A stretch of 7,064 bases of DNA from Sulfurospirillum sp. (GTDB taxonomy: Bacteria; Campylobacterota; Campylobacteria; Campylobacterales; QNZT01). The notes beneath the pieces are model-generated. The model saw only the letters and a list, made by a program, of their open reading frames with translations. It was not told where the DNA came from and did not search any database. Positions 1-5,131 of this stretch are shown piece after piece. Position numbers and translations under genes: made by a program. Numbering within the stretch: position 1 is the first letter of the stretch; each line of letters starts with the position of its first letter. The stretch covers positions 1-7,064 of the forward strand of contig QNZU01000075.1 in NCBI GenBank assembly GCA_003978405.1, in the 5' to 3' direction.

Positions 1-17
1 AGTTGAGCTACGAGCGC
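1..17 (-). tRNA. tRNA-Arg, 5' end only (cut by window edge)
   Basis: Read on the minus strand, the first 17 bases give GCGCTCG, then TA, GCTC and AACT. These fit a 7-nt acceptor strand, positions 8-9, the D-stem and the start of the D-loop. The acceptor sequence resembles bacterial tRNA-Arg, and Arg commonly follows Pro and His in Campylobacterota tRNA clusters. The anticodon lies outside the window, so the amino acid is inferred. It sits 11 nt downstream of tRNA-His and is probably co-transcribed with it. Confidence 0.7.
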
Positions 18-28
18 CCAATACAAAA

Positions 29-106
29 TGGGGTGAGTGATGGGAATCGAACCCACGACCCTCAGAACCACAACCTGATGCTCTAACCAACTGAGCTACA
101 CCCACC
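29..106 (-). tRNA. tRNA-His (anticodon GTG)
   Basis: The minus strand folds as a complete cloverleaf. The acceptor strand GTGGGTG pairs with CACTCAC (one G-U), the D-stem is GCTC/GAGC, and the anticodon stem TCAGG/TCTGA encloses loop TTGTGGT with anticodon GTG. The T-arm carries GTGGG, TTCGAAT and CCCAT. An extra G at position 106 is the G-1 typical of tRNA-His, opposite discriminator C73. CCA is encoded (29-31). It lies in the middle of the Pro-His-Arg transcript. Confidence 0.96.
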
Positions 107-135
107 AAAATCAACAGTCGGCAAAATATTTTAAA

Positions 136-213
136 TGGTCGGAGTGAAAGGATTCGAACCTTCGACCCCCTGGTCCCAAACCAGGTGCGCTAACCAGGCT
201 GCGCTACACTCCG
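136..213 (-). tRNA. tRNA-Pro (anticodon TGG)
   Basis: The minus strand gives a full cloverleaf. The acceptor CGGAGTG pairs perfectly with CACTCCG, the D-stem is GCGC/GCGC, and the anticodon stem CCTGG/CCAGG encloses loop TTTGGGA with anticodon TGG. The T-arm contains TTCGAAT, and CCA is encoded (136-138). It is the first gene of the tRNA transcript, about 30 nt downstream of the predicted start site, and 29 nt separate it from tRNA-His. Confidence 0.96.
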
Positions 214-248
214 AAGTCTTAAACTGTCGTTCAAATTTAAGAGAGGAG

Positions 249-277
249 ATTTTACACTATTATTCCTGATATGTCAA
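249..277 (-). promoter_or_regulatory. Sigma-70 promoter of the tRNA-Pro-His-Arg cluster
   Basis: On the minus strand there is a perfect -35 box TTGACA (272-277), a 17-bp spacer and a -10 box TAAAAT (249-254). Transcription should start near 242, about 29 nt before the tRNA-Pro 5' end. The match and spacing are near consensus, as expected for a strongly expressed stable-RNA promoter. It lies within the divergent region shared with phnA. Confidence 0.85.
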
Positions 278-295
278 TAGCATTTAGAAAATTTT

Positions 296-304
296 TGATA
301 AAAT
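296..304 (+). promoter_or_regulatory. Candidate extended -10 promoter of phnA
   Basis: TGATAAAAT matches the extended -10 form TGnTAnAAT and follows a T run (292-296). That is the usual shape of Campylobacter-type sigma-70 promoters, which often lack a recognisable -35. A start near 311 would give a leader of about 26 nt carrying the ribosome binding site at 325-330. The local sequence is very AT-rich, so chance matches are likely. Confidence 0.5.
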
Positions 305-336
305 ATAAATATACCAATAAAATTAAAGGAAAATAT

Positions 337-681
337 ATGGAAAACTTACCAAATTGCCCAAAATGTGGCAGTGAATATACTTATGAGGATGGACCTCTTC
401 TTATCTGTCCGGAGTGTGCTTATGAGTGGTCAAAAGAGGATGCCCAAAAAGCAGAAGAGGGCTTAGTTGTCAAGGATGCACATGGAAATATACTCCAAGA
501 CGGTGATACAGTTACCATCATCAAGGACTTAAAAGTAAAGGGAAGCTCCTCTGTGGCAAAGGTAGGAACCAAGATCAAAAACATCAGACTTGTTGAGGGT
601 GATGATGGACACAATATCGACTGTAAGGTTCCAGGGATTGGAGCTATTAAACTAAAGCAGGAATTTGTAAAAAAGGCTTAA
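337..681 (+). CDS. phnA: PhnA/YjdM family zinc-ribbon protein
   Basis: This is a 114-aa protein closely resembling E. coli YjdM (PhnA), a small soluble protein of unknown exact role. The N-terminus holds a zinc ribbon: CPKC at residues 7-10 and CPEC at about 24-27, the latter followed by AYEW. The C-terminal half carries the family block VKDAHGNILQDGDTVTIIKD, then KVKGSSS and NIRLVEGD. Length matches the family (about 111 aa). The ATG at 337 has AAAGGA six nt upstream and gives the family N-terminus; an upstream in-frame ATG at 271 would add an unconserved extension overlapping the tRNA promoter. The old name 'alkylphosphonate uptake protein' reflects its history near the E. coli phn locus. 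It is not the phosphonoacetate hydrolase also called PhnA, and no phosphonate genes are nearby. It is divergent from the tRNAs and convergent with the 228-aa gene. Confidence 0.93.
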   Translation: MENLPNCPKCGSEYTYEDGPLLICPECAYEWSKEDAQKAEEGLVVKDAHGNILQDGDTVTIIKDLKVKGSSSVAKVGTKIKNIRLVEGDDGHNIDCKVPGIGAIKLKQEFVKKA

Positions 682-691
682 ACCTGTAAGT

Positions 692-724
692 AACGGATAG
701 ATTTTTACATAAACTATCCGTTTA
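692..724 (+). terminator. Hairpin between phnA and the convergent gene
   Basis: A 9-bp perfect inverted repeat, AACGGATAG (692-700) and CTATCCGTT (714-722), encloses a 13-nt loop and begins 10 nt after the phnA stop. On the plus strand only TTTAT follows, so the U-tract is weak; on the minus strand there is none. The right arm overlaps the TAG stop of the convergent gene (714-716). A bidirectional or Rho-assisted terminator is plausible. Confidence 0.45.
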
Positions 725-1400
725 TCAGTACCGAACTTAACAATATATTTCTTTGGTTTAACAATCTTATCAACTCTTCTTGCTGATTTTGATCTGGGAT
801 ATTGATATTTAGATTTGAGTTTAAAATATTGCTTAACAGATCTGCCTCTTTTGTATTTGGTACCAAAAGCAACCTATTTAACTGTTGTGCAATTTTGCCT
901 AAGCTTATCTGCTGATCATTTGCCAAGAGATTATCAAAGATAGAAGTGCTTTCAAAATCATCACTGCCAAAGAGTTGGGATATCGAGAGATTTTGGATGT
1001 ATGAGTGTAGCTGGATGCTTAAATTGGCTATTTTGTTTTTATAATCTTTGGTTTTGCTCTCACTTGAAGTGAGTTTTTCAATCTCTGCAAAAATATCATC
1101 AAAGCTAGGATTTCTAAGGCTAAAGTAATTTCCCTCATATAGATTGCCTAGATTTTGTTGTAACTGCCTGATTTGCTCTGTTTGATTGGTAGTGAGCTGA
1201 TTTGGAATACCCAAAATTTCATCAAATTTTGAATCGATTTGCGAGATTTCAAAAAGGTTTTTTGCATTTTGGGAAAAGTTGACATCATCAACAATAGCAT
1301 TTTTTATGATAGTTGAGATTTGATTGGTACCAATTGGGCTATTGTATCTATAAGTTGGATTTAGAACTATATTTTTTATTTGTGAAATGAAATCTGCCAT
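714..1400 (-). CDS. Hypothetical 228-aa protein, family not recognised
   Basis: I do not recognise this protein. It has 228 residues, is rich in Asn, Gln, Ile, Leu and Ser, and contains no Cys or Trp. I see no signal peptide or membrane segment, so it is probably cytoplasmic. It looks mostly helical, with amphipathic Gln/Leu-rich stretches such as QIRQLQQNLGNLY near residue 76 and a Gln/Leu-rich C-terminus. Residues 40-60 (VNFSQNAKNLFEISQID) have a vague flavour of FlgM-type anti-sigma or filament-associated helices, but not enough to name a family. The ATG at 1400 has AGGGG (1407-1411) at a 6-nt spacing and its own perfect extended -10 just upstream. It lies 35 nt downstream of the small membrane gene on the same strand, so some read-through from pit is possible. 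Its TAG stop is inside the hairpin shared with phnA. Confidence 0.8.
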   Translation of the reverse strand: MADFISQIKNIVLNPTYRYNSPIGTNQISTIIKNAIVDDVNFSQNAKNLFEISQIDSKFDEILGIPNQLTTNQTEQIRQLQQNLGNLYEGNYFSLRNPSFDDIFAEIEKLTSSESKTKDYKNKIANLSIQLHSYIQNLSISQLFGSDDFESTSIFDNLLANDQQISLGKIAQQLNRLLLVPNTKEADLLSNILNSNLNINIPDQNQQEELIRLLNQRNILLSSVLING

Positions 1401-1420
1401 AAATAACCCCTGTTTTAAGT

Positions 1421-1429
1421 ATTATAACA
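1421..1429 (-). promoter_or_regulatory. Extended -10 promoter of the 228-aa gene
   Basis: The minus strand reads TGTTATAAT, a perfect extended -10 (TGn plus TATAAT). A loose -35-like TTGGCC (1445-1450) lies 18 bp upstream, inside the end of the preceding gene. Transcription would start near 1414, leaving a leader of about 14 nt that is just long enough for the AGGGG ribosome binding site. Confidence 0.7.
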
Positions 1430-1435
1430 AATTTC

Positions 1436-1630
1436 TCAATAATAGGCCAAAAAAATCCCACCGATAATCGAAAGAGCGATATCAAGTCCTATCGCGATAA
1501 GAAGATAAACCCTTCTTGAAATATCTCTTTTTTTATCAATCGAGTCAGCAATCTTGATCGAAGGAAACAGCATAATTCCAAGAAGAACTATACTAAAAAC
1601 CAAAGTGACTACAATATCTCCCACAGCCAC
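1436..1630 (-). CDS. Small two-helix membrane protein, translationally coupled to pit
   Basis: This is a 64-aa protein of unknown function with two predicted membrane helices (about residues 6-23 and 42-62). They are joined by a polar loop rich in Lys and Arg (26-40), so by the positive-inside rule the loop faces the cytoplasm and both ends face the periplasm. I chose the GTG at 1628-1630 because it overlaps the pit TAG stop by one base (TAGTG), a typical termination-reinitiation arrangement. A GAGAGG lies 12 nt upstream, somewhat far for independent initiation. The frame stays open upstream to an ATG at 1705, but that start would overlap pit by 76 nt and add a Cys/His-rich stretch that reads like out-of-frame pit sequence. 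It could be an accessory subunit or stability factor of the transporter; that is inference from coupling alone. It is a hypothetical gene and may be missed by gene callers. Confidence 0.65.
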   Translation of the reverse strand: MAVGDIVVTLVFSIVLLGIMLFPSIKIADSIDKKRDISRRVYLLIAIGLDIALSIIGGIFLAYY

Positions 1631-3279
1631 TATAGAAGCATCCCTCTCATCATAAAGAAGATCAGTGCCGCGATGATTGCCGCTGCAGGAACAGTGATCA
1701 GCCAAGCGGCGATGATTTTATTTAATGCTTCTCTTTTGACATATTTTTGTTTCGCTTTTGTTTTGATAGATTTTTTGATGCCTTTTATCACTGATTCTTT
1801 ATCATCAATATCTTGATAAAGTTTGACTATTCTTTTGTAATCATCTTTTTTCTTGCCGCTTTTGTTTTCAAGAGTTTCAAGTTCACTAACAAGAGCTTTT
1901 AGTTTTTTCTCCTCTTTTTCCAATAACTCTTGTTTTTGAGCTACCACAGCTTCGACTTTTTTATTTTTATCAATCCACTCTCTTAAGAAACCTACTCCAA
2001 AAACACCACCTACTGCTATATGTGTGGAGCTTACAGGAAGTCCTAGCTGAGAAGCGATGATCACCGTAATAGCAGCTGCCATAGCAACACTAAAAGCTCT
2101 GGTTTGATCAAGTTCAGTAATTTCACTACCTACTGTTTTGATCAATTTTGGTCCATACAGAGCCAAACCTATTGCGATTCCCAAACCTCCTACTCCCATT
2201 ATCCACAATGGAATAGAAGCTTTACTACTAACCCCTCCACTCACAATGGCATCATTTATAGCTGCCAAAGGACCTACTGCATTTGCGACATCATTTGCAC
2301 CATGAGCAAAACTCAAAAGTGCCGCTGAAAATATCATAGGGATAGTAAAGAGTGCATTTACACTCGCTTTGTCATTTTTCATATTTTTAGTAGTGCTTGA
2401 CATTTTTACTTTTAAGATGAGATAGATGATAGTTGCCACAATAAGTCCAAAAATAATCGCAGTTAAAAAACTTGGTTTTTTCGTAACTTCAAGAGTAAAA
2501 AAGAGATGTTCATTTACAAATGTCACAATATCTTTCCAGATATGCTTCAATCCTTTGAGTGTCAAATATGTGACAAATGCCCAAGACATAATAGCTATAT
2601 ATACAGGCACCCACTTTTTGGCAGCTTGGACTTTGTTCTCTTTGTAAATGATAGTATTTTTAATTGCATACAAAAATCCTGCTGCTATAGCACCTCCCAA
2701 GATTGGAGATATGATCCAAGAGGCGGCGATTTTACCCATAGTCCCCCAATTTACTATCGAAAAACCGGCGGCTGCTATACCACCGCCCATAACACCACCT
2801 ACTATTGAGTGCGTGGTTGAAACGGGAGCTTTTAGATAAGTAGCAAGATTTAGCCACAAAGCTGCAGCCAACAAAGCCGCCATCATCGCCCAGATAAATG
2901 TATCACTGTTTCCGCCAAATGCACCGATATCGATGATACCTTTTTTGATAGTCTTTACAACATCACCTCCAGCGATCAAAGCACCACTTGCTTCAAATAT
3001 ACCGGCTATTATGATAGCACCACCCATTGTCAAAGCTTTACTTCCAACAGCAGGTCCTACATTGTTTGCAACATCATTTGCACCGATATTCATAGCCATA
3101 TATGCTCCAAACATTGTGGCAATCGCGAGAAAAATATTGTTCGGGATATTTCCAGAAGTTGCAAAAGAGTAGATAAGAACAGCCGCTATAAACATAAGAG
3201 CAAGACCAAGTCTTAAGAAGTCAAACTTACTTGATTTTCGTGCCTTTTTTTCTAACTTTTTGAGTGTATTGATCTCCAT
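1630..3279 (-). CDS. pit: Inorganic phosphate transporter, PiT family
   Basis: This 549-aa inner-membrane, cation-coupled low-affinity phosphate permease of the PiT/PHO4 family has both diagnostic inverted-duplicate signatures: GANDVANNVG (66-75) with PVSTTHS (152-158), and HGANDVANAVG (326-336) with PVSSTH (415-420). Around them lie about ten hydrophobic helices. Between the second PVSSTH helix and the last membrane helix (about 521-545) there is a roughly 80-residue, highly charged Lys/Glu segment (about 437-515) with heptad-like Leu spacing, a likely cytoplasmic coiled coil. It makes the protein longer than a minimal PiT. The N-terminus (1-20) is basic and cytoplasmic. The ATG at 3279 is preceded by AAAGGTGAT (3282-3290), a good Shine-Dalgarno match. 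The gene is the first of a minus-strand unit and is divergent from htrA. Pit proteins carry neutral metal-phosphate complexes in E. coli; the substrate here is inferred from family. Confidence 0.95.
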   Translation of the reverse strand: MEINTLKKLEKKARKSSKFDFLRLGLALMFIAAVLIYSFATSGNIPNNIFLAIATMFGAYMAMNIGANDVANNVGPAVGSKALTMGGAIIIAGIFEASGALIAGGDVVKTIKKGIIDIGAFGGNSDTFIWAMMAALLAAALWLNLATYLKAPVSTTHSIVGGVMGGGIAAAGFSIVNWGTMGKIAASWIISPILGGAIAAGFLYAIKNTIIYKENKVQAAKKWVPVYIAIMSWAFVTYLTLKGLKHIWKDIVTFVNEHLFFTLEVTKKPSFLTAIIFGLIVATIIYLILKVKMSSTTKNMKNDKASVNALFTIPMIFSAALLSFAHGANDVANAVGPLAAINDAIVSGGVSSKASIPLWIMGVGGLGIAIGLALYGPKLIKTVGSEITELDQTRAFSVAMAAAITVIIASQLGLPVSSTHIAVGGVFGVGFLREWIDKNKKVEAVVAQKQELLEKEEKKLKALVSELETLENKSGKKKDDYKRIVKLYQDIDDKESVIKGIKKSIKTKAKQKYVKREALNKIIAAWLITVPAAAIIAALIFFMMRGMLL

Positions 3280-3305
3280 GGTATCACCTTTGATAAAGTT
3301 TGTTC

Positions 3306-3311
3306 ATTATA
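3306..3311 (-). promoter_or_regulatory. Probable -10 box of the pit promoter
   Basis: The minus strand reads TATAAT, a perfect -10 hexamer. A start near 3299 would give a leader of about 20 nt ending in the pit ribosome binding site. The -35 region at the right distance (3329-3334, TGGTTT) is poor, so the promoter may depend on an activator bound just upstream. Confidence 0.6.
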
Positions 3312-3333
3312 TTTGAATTTTGTTTTTAAAACC

Positions 3334-3360
3334 ATTAATGATCTATTAATTTTTCGTTAA
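3334..3360. promoter_or_regulatory. Three TTAA motifs in 11-bp phase (candidate operator)
   Basis: ATTAAT at 3334-3339 and ATTAAT at 3345-3350 are followed by GTTAAA at 3356-3361, so the TTAA cores recur at exactly 11-bp steps. OmpR/PhoB-family regulators, including PhoB and the Campylobacter PhosR system, bind direct repeats with this one-turn spacing. The motifs sit upstream of the pit -10, starting at its weak -35 region. The region is AT-rich, so the phasing could be chance, and the bases do not match a known Pho box. Confidence 0.3.
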
Positions 3361-3381
3361 ATCTAAATAGTTTTACTATTT

Positions 3382-3387
3382 TATACT
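3382..3387 (+). promoter_or_regulatory. Probable -10 box of the htrA promoter
   Basis: TATACT differs from the -10 consensus at one position and follows a T-rich stretch. A start near 3394 gives a leader of about 30 nt. There is no convincing -35 at 16-18 bp; TTAAAT (3357-3362) lies at 19 bp. The tandem TTACAAAA motifs follow at once. Confidence 0.5.
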
Positions 3388-3394
3388 CAAGCGA

Positions 3395-3413
3395 TTACAA
3401 AACGGTTACAAAA
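3395..3413. promoter_or_regulatory. Tandem TTACAAAA direct repeat, candidate response-regulator site
   Basis: Two identical octamers, TTACAAAA at 3395-3402 and at 3406-3413, are offset by 11 bp, one helical turn. On the minus strand each reads TTTTGTAA, so the core is GTAA-N7-GTAA, similar in layout to the CpxR box that controls degP in E. coli. They lie just after the predicted htrA -10, around and downstream of the start site, and abut the ribosome binding site (AAGGAG, 3412-3417). Binding there would more likely repress than activate. The regulator is unproven; the OmpR-family gene downstream is the obvious candidate. Confidence 0.4.
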
Positions 3414-3423
3414 GGAGATAAAA

Positions 3424-4833
3424 ATGAAAAAAATCGGTTTGGTTTTGAGCTTTTTTGTGCTCATATCTGTGGTTGTATGGGCAAAAGATAGTTCCAACAG
3501 CATAAATCTAAAGATGGCAGAAGCATCTCCAAAGAGAGTAACTCCATCAGATAGTGATGAGATACTCTCTTTCTCAAACAGACTTAAAAAGAGTATGAAA
3601 AGTGTTGTCAATATCAAATCTGTCCAGAGTGATCCAAACTCCAAGCAGATTCAAGAGTTGATGAGAGATCCATATTTTAGGAGATATTTCTCTATGCCAA
3701 ATAACAGACCAAAAGGGGCACTGGGTTCTGGAGTGGTACTAAGCAAAGATGGATACATAGTTACCAACAACCATGTGGTAGAAAATGCCACCTCTATCAC
3801 AGTAACTCTTCCTGATGATCCAAAAGAGTATGAGGCCAAACTGATTGGTACCGATAAGGATAGTGATTTGGCAGTGATTAAAATAGATGCTAAGAATCTA
3901 AATCCTATCGAGGTGGGAGATTCAAACTATCTCAAAGTGGGTGATGTGGTCTTTGCCGTGGGAAATCCCTTTGGTGTGGGAGAGACTGTCACACAAGGAA
4001 TTGTATCGGCATTAAACAAGAACCATGTGGGTATCAATCAGTATGAAAACTTCATCCAAACTGATGCTTCAATCAACCCTGGAAACTCAGGCGGTGCACT
4101 GGTTGACAGCAGGGGTGCTTTGGTGGGAATCAACTCTGCTATCCTTTCAAGAAGTGGCGGAAACAACGGTATCGGATTTGCAATCCCTGTGAGTATGGTA
4201 AAAAGAGTTGTCACCTCTTTGATCAGTAACGGAAAAGTTTCAAGAGGATATCTTGGAGTTACAATCTCTGATCTAAACAGTGAACTCACCCAAATATACA
4301 AACACAAAAAAGGAACAGTAGTGGTAAATCTGGATAAAAATGCTCCGGCATATAAATCGGGTTTTAAAAGAGGAGATTTGATTTATAAGATTAATGATAA
4401 AGATGTAAAAGATTCATCATCGCTAAAACAGATAGTAGCATCACTAAAACCAGGTTCCACAAACACCTTTTATGTAGAGAGAGACAAAAAAGATATAAAA
4501 ATTGAGACAACACTTGACTCAAGAGATAACTTTTTGCTTGGAAAATCACTCGATCAGGCTCTTGGAGGTATGAAGCTTAGTGATTTAAACTATCAAAATA
4601 TGAAAAGTTTTCAACTGCCAAACGATTCAAGCGGAGTATTGATAGAGGATGTCTATCCAAGTAGTAATGCCGAAAGAGCGGGATTTCAAGCCGGAGATGT
4701 TATAATACAGATAGAAAATATCAATATTACAAACCTAAATGATCTAAAAAAAGCGATAAACAGATATAAAAACAGACCAAAAAGAGTATATGTAAATCGC
4801 TATGGTACCATATTGATGTTTGCGATGAGATAG
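3424..4833 (+). CDS. htrA: Periplasmic serine protease/chaperone HtrA (DegP/DegQ family)
   Basis: This 469-aa secreted protease and chaperone degrades or refolds misfolded envelope proteins. A Sec signal peptide covers residues 1-20 (MKK, a hydrophobic core, probable cleavage after VVWA). The trypsin-like domain (about 45-265) shows the triad His117 in TNNHVV, Asp148 in SDLAVI and Ser222 in PGNSGG, all intact. PDZ1 follows (about 273-365, starting RGYLGV) and PDZ2 (about 378-465, with GVLIEDV near 404 and the family GFQAGDVI). The length is close to that of Campylobacter and Helicobacter HtrA. The ATG at 3424 has AAGGAG at a 6-nt spacing. The next gene on the strand is a response regulator, then a kinase, the order of C. 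jejuni htrA-cprR-cprS; here a MITE-like element begins two bases after the TAG stop. Regulation may involve the tandem TTACAAAA motifs in the leader. Confidence 0.96.
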   Translation: MKKIGLVLSFFVLISVVVWAKDSSNSINLKMAEASPKRVTPSDSDEILSFSNRLKKSMKSVVNIKSVQSDPNSKQIQELMRDPYFRRYFSMPNNRPKGALGSGVVLSKDGYIVTNNHVVENATSITVTLPDDPKEYEAKLIGTDKDSDLAVIKIDAKNLNPIEVGDSNYLKVGDVVFAVGNPFGVGETVTQGIVSALNKNHVGINQYENFIQTDASINPGNSGGALVDSRGALVGINSAILSRSGGNNGIGFAIPVSMVKRVVTSLISNGKVSRGYLGVTISDLNSELTQIYKHKKGTVVVNLDKNAPAYKSGFKRGDLIYKINDKDVKDSSSLKQIVASLKPGSTNTFYVERDKKDIKIETTLDSRDNFLLGKSLDQALGGMKLSDLNYQNMKSFQLPNDSSGVLIEDVYPSSNAERAGFQAGDVIIQIENINITNLNDLKKAINRYKNRPKRVYVNRYGTILMFAMR

Positions 4834-4835
4834 TA
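4832..4835. repeat. AGTA target-site duplication, left copy
   Basis: AGTA directly abuts the left terminal repeat and is repeated at 5128-5131 directly after the right one. Its first two bases belong to the htrA TAG stop. Four bases is short, so the duplication alone would be weak evidence; its exact placement at both ends of perfect terminal repeats makes it convincing. Confidence 0.65.
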
Positions 4836-4867
4836 GGGCACCTCTAAAAACTATACACAGCTCATAG
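4836..4867 (+). repeat. Left terminal inverted repeat of the MITE-like element (32 bp)
   Basis: It begins GGGCACCTCTAAAAAC and ends CAGCTCATAG, and is the exact reverse complement of 5096-5127. The last base is shared with the left arm of the first internal inverted repeat. Confidence 0.92.
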
Positions 4868-4967
4868 TAAGCAAGAAAGGGGTAAGATTGTGCAAAACAT
4901 TTTTTAAAGCATAGCCAAAGCTATGTTGATAAAAATTTTTGTGCAAGATTGCCCCTTTCTTGCTTAC
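4867..4967. repeat. Internal hairpin A of the element
   Basis: GTAAGCAAGAAAGGGG (4867-4882) is perfectly complementary to CCCCTTTCTTGCTTAC (4952-4967). The next 17 nt on each side (4883 inward and 4951 inward) continue as an imperfect stem, and the tip is a 6-bp hairpin CATAGC (4910-4915)/GCTATG (4920-4925) with loop CAAA. On the plus strand CCTTTGGGCTTTTT follows, so an RNA form could also slow or terminate transcription. Confidence 0.85.
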
Positions 4968-4974
4968 CCTTTGG

Positions 4975-5096
4975 GCTTTTTATATTTGTCCATACTCTTC
5001 GTTGAAGCTCTTTGGTGTAACCCCGCAGGGACGAGGACAATTAGCTACGGCTAGTCCTTCATCGCTTCGCCTCGATTATGAACAAATATAAAAAGC
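4975..5096. repeat. Internal hairpin B of the element
   Basis: GCTTTTTATATTTGT (4975-4989) pairs perfectly with ACAAATATAAAAAGC (5082-5096), and the stem continues to 20 bp with one mismatch (CATA 4991-4994 with TATG 5077-5080). Inside lie GAAGC/GCTTC (5004-5008/5064-5068) and an apical hairpin AGGAC..TAGC/GCTA..GTCCT (5034-5058) with a 3-nt bulge. The last base of the outer stem is shared with the right terminal repeat. Confidence 0.8.
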
Positions 5097-5127
5097 TATG
5101 AGCTGTGTATAGTTTTTAGAGGTGCCC
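5096..5127 (-). repeat. Right terminal inverted repeat of the MITE-like element (32 bp)
   Basis: It begins CTATGAGCTG and ends TTTTTAGAGGTGCCC, and is the exact reverse complement of 4836-4867. It contains TATAGT (5108-5113), a reasonable -10-like hexamer pointing toward the response regulator gene, but there is no matching -35 box. Confidence 0.92.
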
Positions 5128-5131
5128 AGTA
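5128..5131. repeat. AGTA target-site duplication, right copy
   Basis: AGTA directly follows the right terminal repeat and matches 4832-4835. Its last base is the first A of the AAAGGAG ribosome binding site (5131-5137) of the response regulator gene, so that site survived the insertion. Confidence 0.65.

Larger units (their letters stand above)
4836..5127. mobile_element. 292-bp MITE-like element with perfect 32-bp terminal inverted repeats
   Basis: This non-coding insertion between htrA and the response regulator gene has ends that are perfect 32-bp inverted repeats starting GGGCACCTC and ending GAGGTGCCC. AGTA flanks both sides. No transposase frame is present: every frame has stops and the longest open stretches are about 30 codons, so mobilisation would need a transposase in trans. 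Two more long inverted repeats fill the interior: 16 bp at 4867-4882/4952-4967, and 15 bp (20 bp with one mismatch) at 4975-4989/5082-5096. Their basal ends touch the terminal repeats, so one strand could form a compact three-way junction. The centre (about 5018-5075) is visibly more GC-rich than its surroundings. I do not recognise the IS family from the ends. Deleting the element plus one AGTA restores a tight operon junction. Confidence 0.85.

Noticed and set aside
295..323. TTGATA-17 bp-TAAAAT as the phnA promoter
   Set aside because: It is a good match on paper, but transcription would start near 330, at the end of the ribosome binding site, leaving no usable leader. The extended -10 at 296-304 fits better.
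271..336. Longer phnA reading frame starting at ATG 271
   Set aside because: The extra 22 residues are not part of the family, the start overlaps the -35 box of the tRNA promoter and lacks a good ribosome binding site, while the ATG at 337 has AAAGGA and the family N-terminus.
337..681. PhnA as phosphonoacetate hydrolase or part of a phosphonate operon
   Set aside because: The sequence is the YjdM zinc-ribbon family, not the Pseudomonas hydrolase of the same name, and no phn genes are nearby.
1631..1705. Extended start (ATG 1705) for the small membrane protein
   Set aside because: It would overlap pit by 76 nt, and the extra residues look like out-of-frame pit sequence. The GTG at the pit stop is more economical.
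2104..3172. Several plus-strand open frames opposite pit
   Set aside because: They are shadows of the pit coding sequence, with unnatural composition and no ribosome binding sites.
3326..3362. Naming the phased TTAA motifs as a known Pho box
   Set aside because: Spacing fits, but the bases match neither the E. coli CTGTCAT repeat nor the Campylobacter PhosR motif, so only a candidate operator is reported.
3387..4307. Minus-strand open frames opposite htrA
   Set aside because: They are antisense shadows of a protein with full family motifs, and have no ribosome binding sites or recognisable domains.
4981..5075. Open minus-strand stretch of about 30 codons inside the element, as a transposase remnant
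   Set aside because: It reads SDEGLAVAN and onward but has no usable start or ribosome binding site, no recognisable transposase motif, and is too short; the inverted repeats explain the sequence.
4836..5127. Element as a CRISPR array, tRNA-like gene or riboswitch
   Set aside because: There are no regularly spaced direct repeats, no tRNA fold and no known riboswitch core. The flanking duplications and perfect terminal repeats point to an insertion.
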